Assembly (NCBI RefSeq): GCF_018588885.1
Contig: NZ_JAFFIW010000003.1
Coordinates: 248,001-312,000, forward strand
DNA length: 64,000 bases
DNA from: Mesorhizobium sp. dw_380
Lineage (GTDB): Bacteria > Pseudomonadota > Alphaproteobacteria > Rhizobiales > Rhizobiaceae
Direction: 5' to 3'
Below the pieces are notes generated by a model. The model saw nothing but the letters and a program-made list of their open reading frames with translations. It ran no database searches and was not told the origin of the DNA. Position numbers and translations under genes: made by a program. Numbering within the stretch: the stretch's first letter is position 1; each line of letters begins with the position of its first letter. Of the stretch, positions 1-8,732 are shown in pieces.

Positions 1-805
1 CGGTCTTGGCCGATTCACGTGTGACAAAGCGGGCCGAGATCATGCCGCCATTGCCGTTCATGATCAGGAAGTCACGGGCATAGCCTTTGGCACCCAGTTC
101 CTTGCGCAGCCGCTCGACATAGCGTTCGAGGATCGGCTGCACCGAGGCGTTGACCGAAGCGGTGACGCCGCGCTCGAATTCGCGCGCTTCCGACAAGAGC
201 GCATGGCCTGATGTGATGTAGCCGTTCGGCCAGAGCTCGGCGGCGATCTCGGCGGCGCGCCGCTCATGCGAAGGGTTGGCGTAGGAATGCAGGAAGTGGA
301 TGACGAGGGATTCGCAGCCGGCCGCGATCAGCGCCTTCACCGCCTCGCGCATTTCGGCCTCGTCGAGCGGGGTGCGCACCGCGCCCGAAGCCTCGACGCG
401 CTCCGACACTTCGAGCCTGAGATTGCGCGGAATGATCGGAACGAAGGTGCCTGTCATGCCATAGGGCTGCGGCCGCGTGCGCCGGCCGAGCTCGATCACA
501 TCGCGAAAACCGCGCGTGGTGATCATGCCGGTCTTGGCCAGCCGGCGTTCCAGCACCGCATTGGTGGTGGTGGTCGTGCCATGCACGATGAGGTCGATGC
601 CGTCGATCGGAAAACCGGTGGCGCCGAGCGCCGAAACGACGCCGAACGCCTGGTTGTCGACCGTGGTCGGGGTCTTGGCGATGTGCACCTTGCCGCCGTC
701 CTTGCCATCGATCAGAAGCAGGTCGGTGAAGGTTCCGCCGACATCGATGCCGGCAACGACGCTGCCGAGGGAATCCGGCGGCTGCACCGAAAAATTCTCT
801 TTCAT
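1..805 (-). CDS. Hydantoinase/5-oxoprolinase family protein, N-terminal part (cut by window edge)
   Basis: An open frame of 268 codons runs leftward from an ATG at 805 (MKENFSVQPPDS) to the window edge without a stop. The N-terminal motif GIDVGGTFTDLLLIDGK is the phosphate-binding loop of the HyuA/OXP actin-like ATPase fold. HGTTTTTNAVLER and SEAREFERGVTASVNA are also typical of the hydantoinase/oxoprolinase N-terminal region. Family members are ATP-dependent amidohydrolases that open hydantoin or 5-oxoproline rings, often with a HyuB partner, which would lie outside the window to the left. HyuA proteins are usually near 690 residues, so about 40 percent is visible. The substrate cannot be told. 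Confidence 0.93.
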   Translation of the reverse strand, partial: MKENFSVQPPDSLGSVVAGIDVGGTFTDLLLIDGKDGGKVHIAKTPTTVDNQAFGVVSALGATGFPIDGIDLIVHGTTTTTNAVLERRLAKTGMITTRGFRDVIELGRRTRPQPYGMTGTFVPIIPRNLRLEVSERVEASGAVRTPLDEAEMREAVKALIAAGCESLVIHFLHSYANPSHERRAAEIAAELWPNGYITSGHALLSEAREFERGVTASVNASVQPILERYVERLRKELGAKGYARDFLIMNGNGGMISARFVTRESAKT

Positions 806-1047
806 TGTCGAAACCCGAAATGCTGGGACTACCGATATGTCACAGTTTGGAAAGCTGTTTTACGATGGCATCTTGACGCAAATATCGTTTGTATACTAAT
901 AAATTCCGGACACAAGAGCTTACCGCTTCCCCAAGAGCCTGACGCTTCGAAGTGTGTGCGAGCAGCACGCCGGGACCTGAATGGTTCGGGCGCGCAGGAA
1001 AAGGTTTGGTGCCCGCGTCCGTGAGTTGGGCCAGAAGGTTGGATTTG

Positions 1048-1875
1048 ATGAACACCACATCCGCGTTCAACACCGCTAGCGCCCGTCCGCTGCAGTTTCC
1101 GATTCCGGCCAATGTCTATGCCGAGACCGTCGTCTCGGTGAAGCACTATACCGACCGGCTGTTCTCGTTCCGCATCACCCGTCCCCAGTCGCTGCGCTTC
1201 CGCTCCGGCGAATTCGTCATGATCGGCCTGCCCAATGCCGAAAAGCCAGTGTACCGCGCCTATTCCGTCGCAAGCCCGGCCTGGGACGAAGAGCTCGAAT
1301 TCTTCTCCATCAAGGTGCCGGATGGTCCGCTGACCTCGGAACTGCAGAAAATCCAGGTCGGCGACACCGTCATCATGCGCCAGAAGTCGACCGGCACGCT
1401 GGTGGTCGACGCGCTGACCCCCGCCAAGCGGCTGTTCATGATCTCGACCGGCACCGGCATCGCGCCCTTTGCCAGCCTGCTGCGTGACCCCGACACTTAT
1501 GAGAAATTCGATCAGCTGATCCTGACCCATACCTGCCGCGACAATGCCGAACTGACCTATGGCCAGGAGCTGGTGGCGGCACTGGAAAGCGATCCGCTGA
1601 TCGGCGAAGTGACCGGTGGCCGCGTCACGCTCTACAATTCGACGACGCGCGAAGAGTCGGCACGCATGGGCCGCATCACCGCGCTGATCGGCTCCGGCAA
1701 GTTCTACAGCGATCTCGGCATCGAAAAGCTCAATCCGGAGACCGACCGCATCATGATCTGCGGCTCGATGCACATGCTCAAGGACGTCAAGGAACTCGCC
1801 GAAAGCCTTGGCTTCCAGGAAGGCTCGCTCAGCCATCCCGCGACTTTCGTTGTCGAGCGCGCCTTCGTCGGCTGA
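1048..1875 (+). CDS. fpr: Ferredoxin/flavodoxin-NADP(+) reductase
   Basis: This 275-residue flavoprotein moves electrons between NADPH and ferredoxin or flavodoxin in the cytoplasm. The FAD-binding RAYS motif is at residues 70-73 and the NADP-binding STGTGIAPF at 133-141. It ends in VVERAFVG; the AFVG tail is a mark of the bacterial-type FNRs described from Rhodobacter and rhizobia. The ATG at 1048 (MNTTSAFNTA) follows an AGAAGG-like ribosome site; an upstream in-frame extension to 952 has no such site and is not used. It stands alone, with the hydantoinase gene divergent on its left. Bacterial FPRs often serve oxidative-stress defence and iron-sulfur or nitrogenase electron supply, but nothing here fixes the partner. 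Confidence 0.95.
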   Translation: MNTTSAFNTASARPLQFPIPANVYAETVVSVKHYTDRLFSFRITRPQSLRFRSGEFVMIGLPNAEKPVYRAYSVASPAWDEELEFFSIKVPDGPLTSELQKIQVGDTVIMRQKSTGTLVVDALTPAKRLFMISTGTGIAPFASLLRDPDTYEKFDQLILTHTCRDNAELTYGQELVAALESDPLIGEVTGGRVTLYNSTTREESARMGRITALIGSGKFYSDLGIEKLNPETDRIMICGSMHMLKDVKELAESLGFQEGSLSHPATFVVERAFVG

Positions 1876-2086
1876 GGACGGCGCTTCCCTCGATAATCAA
1901 GTTTTGACCTTCCGGTCAAAAATTAGCTGCTTTCGCGGCCTTTTTCCGCTATCCCTCGCTTGAGGACTCGTGAAGCGCGGCTTCGCGGGCTATCTTCGTG
2001 CGTGTCGCCCAAGACGTGTCGAGCGGTTTTGGGACAATGACACGCACCAAGACATGAGCGCAGGCCGCTGAATGAGAGGGCAGGAG

Positions 2087-3133
2087 ATGAGCAGCACAAT
2101 CCGCGAAGCCGATCTTGGCACCAAGGTGACGCCGCTGCCCGCGCGTGCAGCCGCAAACACCACAGTTCCGCTGGACCATCGCATCGCGCGCAACCCCGGC
2201 ATGAAACTCGATCTCGGCTTCATGGAATCGGTGCGCAGCGTCAACCGTTCGGCGCTGGAGCGGCGCGTCGCCAGCTTGACCAAGCGGCGCTCGATCAAGG
2301 CCGACAACCAAGCGGCCTGGCTGCTGCGCGCCGTTGCCTGCATGGACCTGACGACGCTGAATTCCAACGATACCGAGGAGCGCGTGCGCCGGCTCTGCGC
2401 CAAGGCGATCAACCCGTTCCGCCGCGACATCGTCGAGGGGCTTGGCATTGCGGGCGAAGCCATCCGGCCAGCGGCCGTCTGCGTCTACCATCCCTTCGTC
2501 GCCACGGCAGTGGACGCCGTGCGCGGCACCGGCATCCATGTCGCCGCCGTCTCCACCGCCTTTCCGCATGGCCTTGCGCCGCTGTCGACCCGGCTGCAGG
2601 AGATCGAGGCCTCGGTGCGCGACGGCGCCGACGAGATCGACGTCGTCATTCCGCGCGGGCTGGTATTCGGTGCCAAATGGCGGGAGCTCTACAACGAGAT
2701 CGTCTCGATGCGCGCCGCCTGCGGTGACGCGCATCTGAAGGTCATTCTCGGCACCGGCGACCTCGCCACGCTGCGCAACGTCATGCTGGCCTCGATGGTG
2801 GCGATGATGGCGGGTGCCGACTTCATCAAGACCTCGACCGGCAAGGAAAGCGTCAACGCGACGCTGCCCGTCGGCCTCGCCATGGTGCGCGCCATCAGGG
2901 CCTATTTCGAGGAGACGGGCTATCTCATCGGCTTCAAGCCGGCCGGCGGCATTTCCACGGCAAAAGCCTCGCTCGACTGGCTGGTGCTGATGAAGGAGGA
3001 ACTCGGCCGGCCATGGCTGGAGCCGGAGCTGTTCCGCTTCGGCGCGTCCAGCCTGCTGACTGACATCGAGCGCCAGCTTGAGCATCATCTGACCGGGCAC
3101 TATTCGGCCAATCACCGCCACGCGATGGCTTGA
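2087..3133 (+). CDS. deoC: Deoxyribose-phosphate aldolase
   Basis: A class I aldolase of 348 residues that cleaves 2-deoxyribose-5-phosphate to glyceraldehyde-3-phosphate and acetaldehyde. By alignment in my head to the E. coli enzyme, D185 lies in DEIDVV, the Schiff-base lysine is K248 in FIKTSTGKESVNAT, and the second active-site lysine is K284 in GFKPAGG. The RFGASSLL phosphate-binding motif follows. It is about 90 residues longer at the N-terminus than E. coli DeoC, as in other proteobacterial long forms. An in-frame ATG at 2072 would add five residues; the one at 2087 has AGAGGG 7-8 bases upstream. The aldehyde dehydrogenase gene 67 bp downstream would consume the acetaldehyde. Confidence 0.95.
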   Translation: MSSTIREADLGTKVTPLPARAAANTTVPLDHRIARNPGMKLDLGFMESVRSVNRSALERRVASLTKRRSIKADNQAAWLLRAVACMDLTTLNSNDTEERVRRLCAKAINPFRRDIVEGLGIAGEAIRPAAVCVYHPFVATAVDAVRGTGIHVAAVSTAFPHGLAPLSTRLQEIEASVRDGADEIDVVIPRGLVFGAKWRELYNEIVSMRAACGDAHLKVILGTGDLATLRNVMLASMVAMMAGADFIKTSTGKESVNATLPVGLAMVRAIRAYFEETGYLIGFKPAGGISTAKASLDWLVLMKEELGRPWLEPELFRFGASSLLTDIERQLEHHLTGHYSANHRHAMA

Positions 3134-3137
3134 GCAC

Positions 3138-3190
3138 CCCACCCTGATCGGCTTTGCCGATCGACCCTTCCCGCAAGCGGGAGGGTGAAG
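3138..3190. repeat. Short palindromic intergenic element between deoC and the aldehyde dehydrogenase gene
   Basis: Two hairpins sit side by side: GATCGGC-ttt-GCCGATC at 3146-3162, and ACCCTTCCCGC-aa-GCGGGAGGGT at 3164-3186. They are bounded by CACCCCACCC and GGGTGAAGG, which resembles the ends of the other repeat at 9835-9994. The last bases, GAAGGAGG, double as the ribosome-binding site of the next gene. Confidence 0.75.
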
Positions 3191-3200
3191 GAGGCACCTG

Positions 3201-5573
3201 ATGAACATTCTCGAACGCTATCACGCCATGGAGTACGGGCCGGCGCCGGAAGCTCGCAACGAGGCCGATACTTGGCTCGCTGCGCGGGATTTTTCCAAGG
3301 CGCTGTTCATCGACGGAGCGTGGAAGGCGGCTAGCGGTGGCAAGACCTTCGAGACCAGCGAGCCGTCTTCCGGCAAGCTGCTGGCCAAGGTGTCGGATGC
3401 AAGCGCCGCCGATATCGACGCGGCGATTGCGGCCGCCGCGAAAGCGTTGCCCAAATGGAGCGCCAGTTCAGGCTACCAAAGGGCAAAAGTACTTTATGCC
3501 ATCGGCCGCGCCATGCAGCGGCATCAACGCCTGTTCGCGGTGCTTGAGACTATCGACAACGGCAAGCCGATCCGCGAAAGCCGCGACATCGACGTGCCGC
3601 TGGCGATCCGCCATTTCATCCACCATGCCGGCTGGGCGCAGGCGCTGGACAGGGATTTCCCCGATCACAAGGGCGTCGGCGTCGTCGGCCAGATCATCCC
3701 GTGGAATTTTCCGCTGCTGATGCTGGCCTGGAAGATCGCGCCGGCACTCGCCGCCGGCTGCACGGTGGTGCTGAAGCCGGCCGAATTCACTCCGCTGACA
3801 GCTATCCTGTTCGCCGAAATCTGCGAACGTGCCGGCGTGCCGAAAGGCGTCGTCAACATCGTGCAGGGCGGCCCGGAAGCGGGTGCGGCAATCGTCAACC
3901 ATCCCGGCATCCAGAAGATCGCCTTCACCGGCTCGTCCGAGGTCGGCAAGATCATCCGCAAGGCAACCGCCGGGTCGGGCAAGAAACTGTCGCTGGAGCT
4001 TGGCGGCAAGTCGGCCTTCATCGTCTTCGAGGACGCCGATCTCGACAGCGCCGTGGAAGGCCTAGTCGACGGCATCTGGTTCAACCAGGGCCAGGTCTGC
4101 TGCGCCGGTTCGCGGCTCTTGGTCCAGGAAGGCATTGCCGAAGCCTTGATCGCCAAGGTCAAGACGCGGATGAGCCGGCTGCGCGTCGGCAGCCCGCTGG
4201 ACAAGAACACCGATATCGGCCCGCTGGTCGACCTGACCCAGCTCGACCGCGTCAAAGGCCTGGTCGCCGAAGGGGCCCGACAGGGCGCTGTCTGCTGGCA
4301 ACCGGACGCGGCGCTGCCCTCCTCGGGGTACTATCACCTGCCGACGCTCGCCACCGGCGTTTCACCGGCTAATATTCTTGCCCAGGAAGAAGTGTTCGGC
4401 CCGGTGCTGGCGACAATGACCTTCCGCAACACCGAGGAAGCGATCGAGCTTGCCAACAACACGCGCTACGGGCTCGCCGCCTCGGTGTGGAGCGAAAATG
4501 TCAACCTTGCCCTGCATGTCGCGCCGCAGCTCAAGGCCGGTGTCGTCTGGGTCAATGGCACCAACATGTTCGACGCCGCCTGCGGTTTTGGCGGCTACCG
4601 CGAAAGCGGCTTCGGCCGCGAGGGCGGGCGCGAAGGCATGTTCGAGTATCTCCAGGCAAAGCTGCCGATCGGTCCGGTCATCAAGCCGGCGACGATCTCG
4701 GCGCAGCCGGTCGAGCAGGCCGACGGCGCGGCCATCGACCGCACGGCAAAACTGTTCATCGGCGGCAAGCAGGTACGGCCGGACGGCAATTATTCGCTGG
4801 CCGTTGCCACCGCCAAGGGTAAGCTGGCCGGCGAAGTCGGTCTCGGCAACCGCAAGGATATCCGCGACGCCGTCGCGGCCGCACGGGCCTGCAAGGCATG
4901 GCCGGAGGCGACCGCGTACAACCGCTCCCAAGTGCTTTATTATCTGGCCGAGAATCTTTCCGGCCGTGCCGGCGAGTTTTCCGCCCGTCTGACCGAGTTG
5001 ACCGGGGCCAATGCCAAGACGGCGCGCGAGGAGGTCGATCAGTCGATCGAACGGCTGTTCCTCTATGCCGGGCTCGCCGACAAGTTCGAGGGCCGCGTGC
5101 ACCAGCCGCCGGCGCGCTCCGTGACGCTGGCTCTACACGAACCGGTCGGCGTCGTCGGCATCGTCGCGCCCGACGCCTCGCCCCTGCTCGGCCTGATCTC
5201 GCTCATAGCGCCAGCACTGGCCATGGGCAACACAGTGGTCGTCGTGCCATCAGAGCGGTATCCGCTGCTCGCCACCGATCTCTATCAGGTGGTCGAATAT
5301 TCCGATGTTCCGGCCGGCGCCATCAACATCGTCACCGGACGCACGGCGGAACTTGCCGGCGTGCTGGCCAAGCATGACGATGTCGATGGGCTCTGGGTGT
5401 TCGCCGATGCCGAGACCTGCGCCAAGGCGGAGGCTGACTCAATCGGCAACCTCAAGCGGGTCTGGAGCGGCAATGGCCGCAGCCTGGACTGGGCGTCCAA
5501 CGAAGCGGCTGGCAATGCTTTCCTGCGCCGCGCCATCGAGGTGAAGAATGTCTGGGTGCCTTACGGCGACTGA
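3201..5573 (+). CDS. Two-domain aldehyde dehydrogenase of the ALDH16 type
   Basis: At 790 residues this is far longer than a usual 480-500 residue ALDH. Residues 1-500 are a complete catalytic domain: FTGSSEVGK for NAD binding, general base E266 in LELGGKSAF, and catalytic C300 in GQVCCAG. Residues about 510-790 are a second ALDH fold (FIGGKQV, EPVGVVGIVAPDASPLLGL) that lacks the Cys and Glu active-site motifs and is cut short. This layout, active N-domain plus pseudo-domain near 800 residues, matches ALDH16 enzymes of bacteria and animals. Next to deoC, oxidation of acetaldehyde or another short aldehyde from deoxyribose is likely, but this is inferred. GAAGGAGG precedes the ATG. Confidence 0.9.
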   Translation: MNILERYHAMEYGPAPEARNEADTWLAARDFSKALFIDGAWKAASGGKTFETSEPSSGKLLAKVSDASAADIDAAIAAAAKALPKWSASSGYQRAKVLYAIGRAMQRHQRLFAVLETIDNGKPIRESRDIDVPLAIRHFIHHAGWAQALDRDFPDHKGVGVVGQIIPWNFPLLMLAWKIAPALAAGCTVVLKPAEFTPLTAILFAEICERAGVPKGVVNIVQGGPEAGAAIVNHPGIQKIAFTGSSEVGKIIRKATAGSGKKLSLELGGKSAFIVFEDADLDSAVEGLVDGIWFNQGQVCCAGSRLLVQEGIAEALIAKVKTRMSRLRVGSPLDKNTDIGPLVDLTQLDRVKGLVAEGARQGAVCWQPDAALPSSGYYHLPTLATGVSPANILAQEEVFGPVLATMTFRNTEEAIELANNTRYGLAASVWSENVNLALHVAPQLKAGVVWVNGTNMFDAACGFGGYRESGFGREGGREGMFEYLQAKLPIGPVIKPATISAQPVEQADGAAIDRTAKLFIGGKQVRPDGNYSLAVATAKGKLAGEVGLGNRKDIRDAVAAARACKAWPEATAYNRSQVLYYLAENLSGRAGEFSARLTELTGANAKTAREEVDQSIERLFLYAGLADKFEGRVHQPPARSVTLALHEPVGVVGIVAPDASPLLGLISLIAPALAMGNTVVVVPSERYPLLATDLYQVVEYSDVPAGAINIVTGRTAELAGVLAKHDDVDGLWVFADAETCAKAEADSIGNLKRVWSGNGRSLDWASNEAAGNAFLRRAIEVKNVWVPYGD

Positions 5574-5755
5574 CATTTCCATGCTGTCACAATGGTGATC
5601 GCGTTCGGGCTTGACGCCCGGACTTATGTTCTTTAACGAGAAAAAACATCTTTATCTGTGAACTGACACGGCGCAGGCCGCTCGATGGCTCGTGACTGGC
5701 CCATGACGCCTTCGCCGGCCGCCGATAAAGGCAGTTGACCCAGGAGGAGAACAGC

Positions 5756-6487
5756 ATGGCGGATCTGGCAGGCAAGGTCGTTGTCGTCACGGCAGCGGCG
5801 CAGGGCATCGGCAAGGCAAGCGCACTGGCCTTTGCCAAGGCAGGTGCCACCGTCTACGCCACCGATATCAACGAGACGCTTCTCGCCGAACTCGCCAAGA
5901 CCTCCGGGATCAACACCCGCAAGCTGGATGTGCTGAACGACGAAGCGGTCAACGCAGCCTTCGCCGATATCGGCGTTGTCGACGTGCTGTTCAACTGCGC
6001 CGGCTTCGTCCATTCAGGTTCGATCCTGGAGATGAAGGACAGCGATCTCGATTTCGCCTTCAACCTCAATGTCCGCGCCATGATCCGCACCATTCGCGCC
6101 GTGCTGCCCGGCATGTTGGAACGCGGCGACGGATCGATCATCAACATGTCGTCGGTTGCCGGCGCCGGCAAGGGCGTGCCGAACCGCTTCGCCTATGGCG
6201 TCACCAAGGCCGCCGTGATTGGACTGACCAAGGCGATTGCCGCCGATTATGTCGGCAAGGGCATACGTTGCAACGCCATCTGCCCCGGCACGGTCGAGAG
6301 CCCATCACTGCAGGACCGCATGCATGCGCAAGGTGACTACGAAGCCGCCCGCGCCGCCTTCATCGCCCGCCAGCCGATGGGCCGGCTCGGCACGCCGGAG
6401 GAAATCGCCGATCTCGCCGTCTACCTGGCCGGCGCCACATACACGTCCGGGCAGGCCTACAACATCGATGGCGGCTGGTCGATCTGA
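5756..6487 (+). CDS. SDR-family oxidoreductase, likely 2-keto-3-deoxy-L-fuconate dehydrogenase
   Basis: A 243-residue classical short-chain dehydrogenase. It has the nucleotide motif TAAAQGIGKASALAFA near the N-terminus, NCAG, the catalytic serine in INMSSVAG and Tyr-Lys in YGVTK. The stretch RCNAICPGTVESPSL is typical of the branch with bacterial 2-keto-3-deoxy-L-fuconate dehydrogenase and animal BDH2. The ATG at 5756 follows a strong AGGAGG at 5742; an earlier ATG at 5735 lacks one. The FAH-family hydrolase gene 191 bp downstream is the usual partner in non-phosphorylating sugar acid breakdown, giving pyruvate and lactate. Substrate is by analogy only; 3-hydroxybutyrate is an alternative. 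Confidence 0.88.
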   Translation: MADLAGKVVVVTAAAQGIGKASALAFAKAGATVYATDINETLLAELAKTSGINTRKLDVLNDEAVNAAFADIGVVDVLFNCAGFVHSGSILEMKDSDLDFAFNLNVRAMIRTIRAVLPGMLERGDGSIINMSSVAGAGKGVPNRFAYGVTKAAVIGLTKAIAADYVGKGIRCNAICPGTVESPSLQDRMHAQGDYEAARAAFIARQPMGRLGTPEEIADLAVYLAGATYTSGQAYNIDGGWSI

Positions 6488-6678
6488 CCACCGGCCGCTT
6501 TGGCGTTTTCGGGGGATCGAGAAGTCTGAAAATCCGGCTCGCCGATTTGCCCTGCATGGTTCTCACGCTTGCCCGGGACTAGGTCGATGGGTACGGTCCG
6601 CAGGGTTTCCCAAGGAGCCATCGCCTCGGCGGAGAGTTTGCAAAGGGCCACGCGGCCGCAACCAGGAGAAGGGTTTAA

Positions 6679-7524
6679 ATGAAACTGCTGCGCTATGGCG
6701 AGGTTGGGAGCGAACGTCCCGGCCTGCTCGATGCGGATGGAACGATCCGCGATCTCTCCGCCCATGTCGCCGACATTGCCGGCACCACGCTGCATCCGGC
6801 CTCGCTGGACATACTGGCCCAGCTCGATCCGAGATCGCTGCCGGCGGTTTCCGGCAAGCCCCGTCTCGGCGCCTGTGTCGCCGGCACCGGCAAGTTCATC
6901 TGCATCGGTCTCAACTATTCCGACCACGCCGCCGAGACCGGCGCCACCGTGCCGCCGGAACCGATCATCTTCATGAAGGCAAGCTCGGCCATTGTCGGCC
7001 CCGACGATGACGTGCTGATCCCGCGCGGCTCGGAAAAGACCGACTGGGAGGTCGAGCTCGGCGTGGTCATCGGCAAGACGGCAAAGTATGTCAGCGAAGC
7101 CGACGCGCTCGACCATGTCGCCGGCTATTGCGTCGCGCACGACGTCTCCGAGCGCGCCTTCCAGGCCGAGCGACAGGGCCAGTGGACCAAGGGTAAGAGC
7201 TGCGACACGTTTGGTCCGACCGGCCCCTGGCTGGTGACCAAGGACGAGGTCGCGGACCCGCAAAACCTCAAAATGTGGCTGACCGTCAACGGCAAGACCA
7301 TGCAGAACGGCTCGACCAGGACCATGGTCTATGGCGTCGCCTATCTGGTCTCCTATCTCAGCCAGTTCATGTCGCTGCACCCCGGCGACATCATCTCCAC
7401 CGGCACCCCGCCCGGCGTTGGGCTCGGCATGAAGCCGCCGGTGTTTTTGAAGGCTGGCGACGTGGTGGAGCTGGGCATCGAAGGGCTAGGCCAGCAGAAG
7501 CAGACGTTCAAGGCGGACGAGTAG
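6679..7524 (+). CDS. Fumarylacetoacetate hydrolase family protein, likely 2,4-diketo-3-deoxy-L-fuconate hydrolase
   Basis: A 281-residue FAH-superfamily enzyme. The metal-binding acidic residues lie in DWEVELGVVIG and AHDVSERAFQ. FICIGLNYSDHAAE and ISTGTPPGVGLGMKPP are conserved in the family. The first 60 residues (MKLLRYGEVGSERPGLLDAD) form the small N-terminal domain found in the 2,4-diketo-3-deoxy-L-fuconate hydrolases and ureidoglycolate lyase-like members. With the SDR upstream, it would split the diketo acid to pyruvate and L-lactate. The early pathway steps (dehydrogenase, lactonase, dehydratase) are not beside it. Confidence 0.88.
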   Translation: MKLLRYGEVGSERPGLLDADGTIRDLSAHVADIAGTTLHPASLDILAQLDPRSLPAVSGKPRLGACVAGTGKFICIGLNYSDHAAETGATVPPEPIIFMKASSAIVGPDDDVLIPRGSEKTDWEVELGVVIGKTAKYVSEADALDHVAGYCVAHDVSERAFQAERQGQWTKGKSCDTFGPTGPWLVTKDEVADPQNLKMWLTVNGKTMQNGSTRTMVYGVAYLVSYLSQFMSLHPGDIISTGTPPGVGLGMKPPVFLKAGDVVELGIEGLGQQKQTFKADE

Positions 7525-7544
7525 GCGTTTTACTCGACAGGTCA

Positions 7545-7701
7545 GCGCTGCCCCTCATCTGGCTGCCGCCATCTTCTCCCCGTAAACGGGGAGAAGGACG
7601 CTGGGATCAACGATTTCGCCAATCGCCGGCGCTGGAGCTATCTTCCTTCTCCCCGTCACTATACGGGGAGAAGGTGCCGGCAGGCGGATGAGGGGCAGCG
7701 C
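7545..7701. repeat. Mosaic palindromic intergenic element (CTTCTCCCCGT family), two modules
   Basis: The element lies between two convergent genes. One module has the hairpin CTTCTCCCCGT-aa-ACGGGGAGAAG at about 7573-7596, the other CCTTCTCCCCGT-n5-ACGGGGAGAAGG at about 7645-7673. GCGCTGCCCCTCATC at the left end is mirrored by GATGAGGGGCAGCGC at the right end. Related copies are at 23500-23580 and 61022-61180, in another module order. It may also terminate both flanking genes. Confidence 0.85.
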
Positions 7702-7718
7702 CAACCTATGTTGCGATA

Positions 7719-8717
7719 CTACTTCATCGTCTTCCCGTCCGCCCCAAAGCGGTAGGTCCTCGCCGGGTCCGGCGTCGCGTAAAGCGTGGCACCCGGCTCG
7801 GCATCATACACACCGAAAATCCGCACGGTGATCAGCCCGGCTTTCTCGCAGTCGAGATAGAGGTTGGTGTCGGCGCCGAGATGTTCGGCATGCACGACCG
7901 TGCCCTTCCATCTGCCGGATTTCGGGTCGACGGTCAGATGCTCGGGCCGCACGCCGATGGTTTTTGCAATTTCGCCAAGCCTGCCCCCGTCGATGAAATT
8001 CATCTTCGGCGAGCCGATGAAGCCGGCGACGAACTCGTTTGCCGGCGAATTGTAGAGTTCCATCGGGCCGCCGATCTGCTCGATGCGGCCGGCGTTGAGC
8101 ACGACGATCTTGTCGGCCAAGGTCATCGCCTCGACCTGGTCGTGGGTGACGTAGATCATCGTCGCCTTCAGCCGGCGGTGCAGCTGCGCGATTTCCAGCC
8201 GCGTGTTGACGCGCAGTGCGGCGTCGAGGTTCGACAGCGGCTCGTCGAAGAGGAACAGCTTGGGCTCGCGCACCACGGCGCGGCCGATGGCGACGCGCTG
8301 GCGCTGGCCGCCGGAGAGTTCGGCCGGCCGCCTTTCAAGATAGGGTTCCAGCGACAGCATCGAGGAGGCGATGCCGATGCGGCGATCGATCTCGGCCGCC
8401 GGCGTGCCGGCCTGTTTGAGGCCCAGGCCCATATTGTTCTTCACCGTCAGATGCGGATAGAGCGCATAGGTCTGGAACACCATGGCAATGCCGCGCTTGG
8501 CCGGCGGCGTGGCGGAAACATCCGCACCGTCGATGACCACCCGGCCCGCGGTCGAATCCTCCAGTCCGGCAATGACCCTGAGCAAGGTCGACTTGCCGCA
8601 GCCCGACGGGCCGACGAAGACGACGAATTCGCCATCCGTCACTTCGAGGTCGATGCCCTTCAGCACCTCGACCGGCCCGAACGCCTTCTTCACATTCTCG
8701 ATCTTCAGCGAGCCCAC
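7719..8717 (-). CDS. ABC sugar transporter ATP-binding protein (CUT1, MalK/UgpC type)
   Basis: A 332-residue nucleotide-binding subunit. Walker A is GPSGCGKST, the Q-loop [10 protein letters not shown], the signature [14 protein letters not shown] and Walker [13 protein letters not shown], followed by [13 protein letters not shown]. After about residue 235 comes the TOBE-type regulatory domain found in MalK-like proteins. The start is GTG at 8717 with AGGGA upstream. It is the last gene of the leftward operon that starts with murQ, 15 bp after the Gfo/Idh/MocA gene. It would energise the permease pair encoded upstream. Confidence 0.95.
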   Translation of the reverse strand: MGSLKIENVKKAFGPVEVLKGIDLEVTDGEFVVFVGPSGCGKSTLLRVIAGLEDSTAGRVVIDGADVSATPPAKRGIAMVFQTYALYPHLTVKNNMGLGLKQAGTPAAEIDRRIGIASSMLSLEPYLERRPAELSGGQRQRVAIGRAVVREPKLFLFDEPLSNLDAALRVNTRLEIAQLHRRLKATMIYVTHDQVEAMTLADKIVVLNAGRIEQIGGPMELYNSPANEFVAGFIGSPKMNFIDGGRLGEIAKTIGVRPEHLTVDPKSGRWKGTVVHAEHLGADTNLYLDCEKAGLITVRIFGVYDAEPGATLYATPDPARTYRFGADGKTMK

Positions 8718-8732
8718 GGCATCGTCCCTGTT

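Noticed and set aside
5610..5640. TTGACG-N17-TAACGA as a promoter for the SDR gene
   Set aside because: The -10 match is poor and about 120 bp from the start; random matches of this quality are common.
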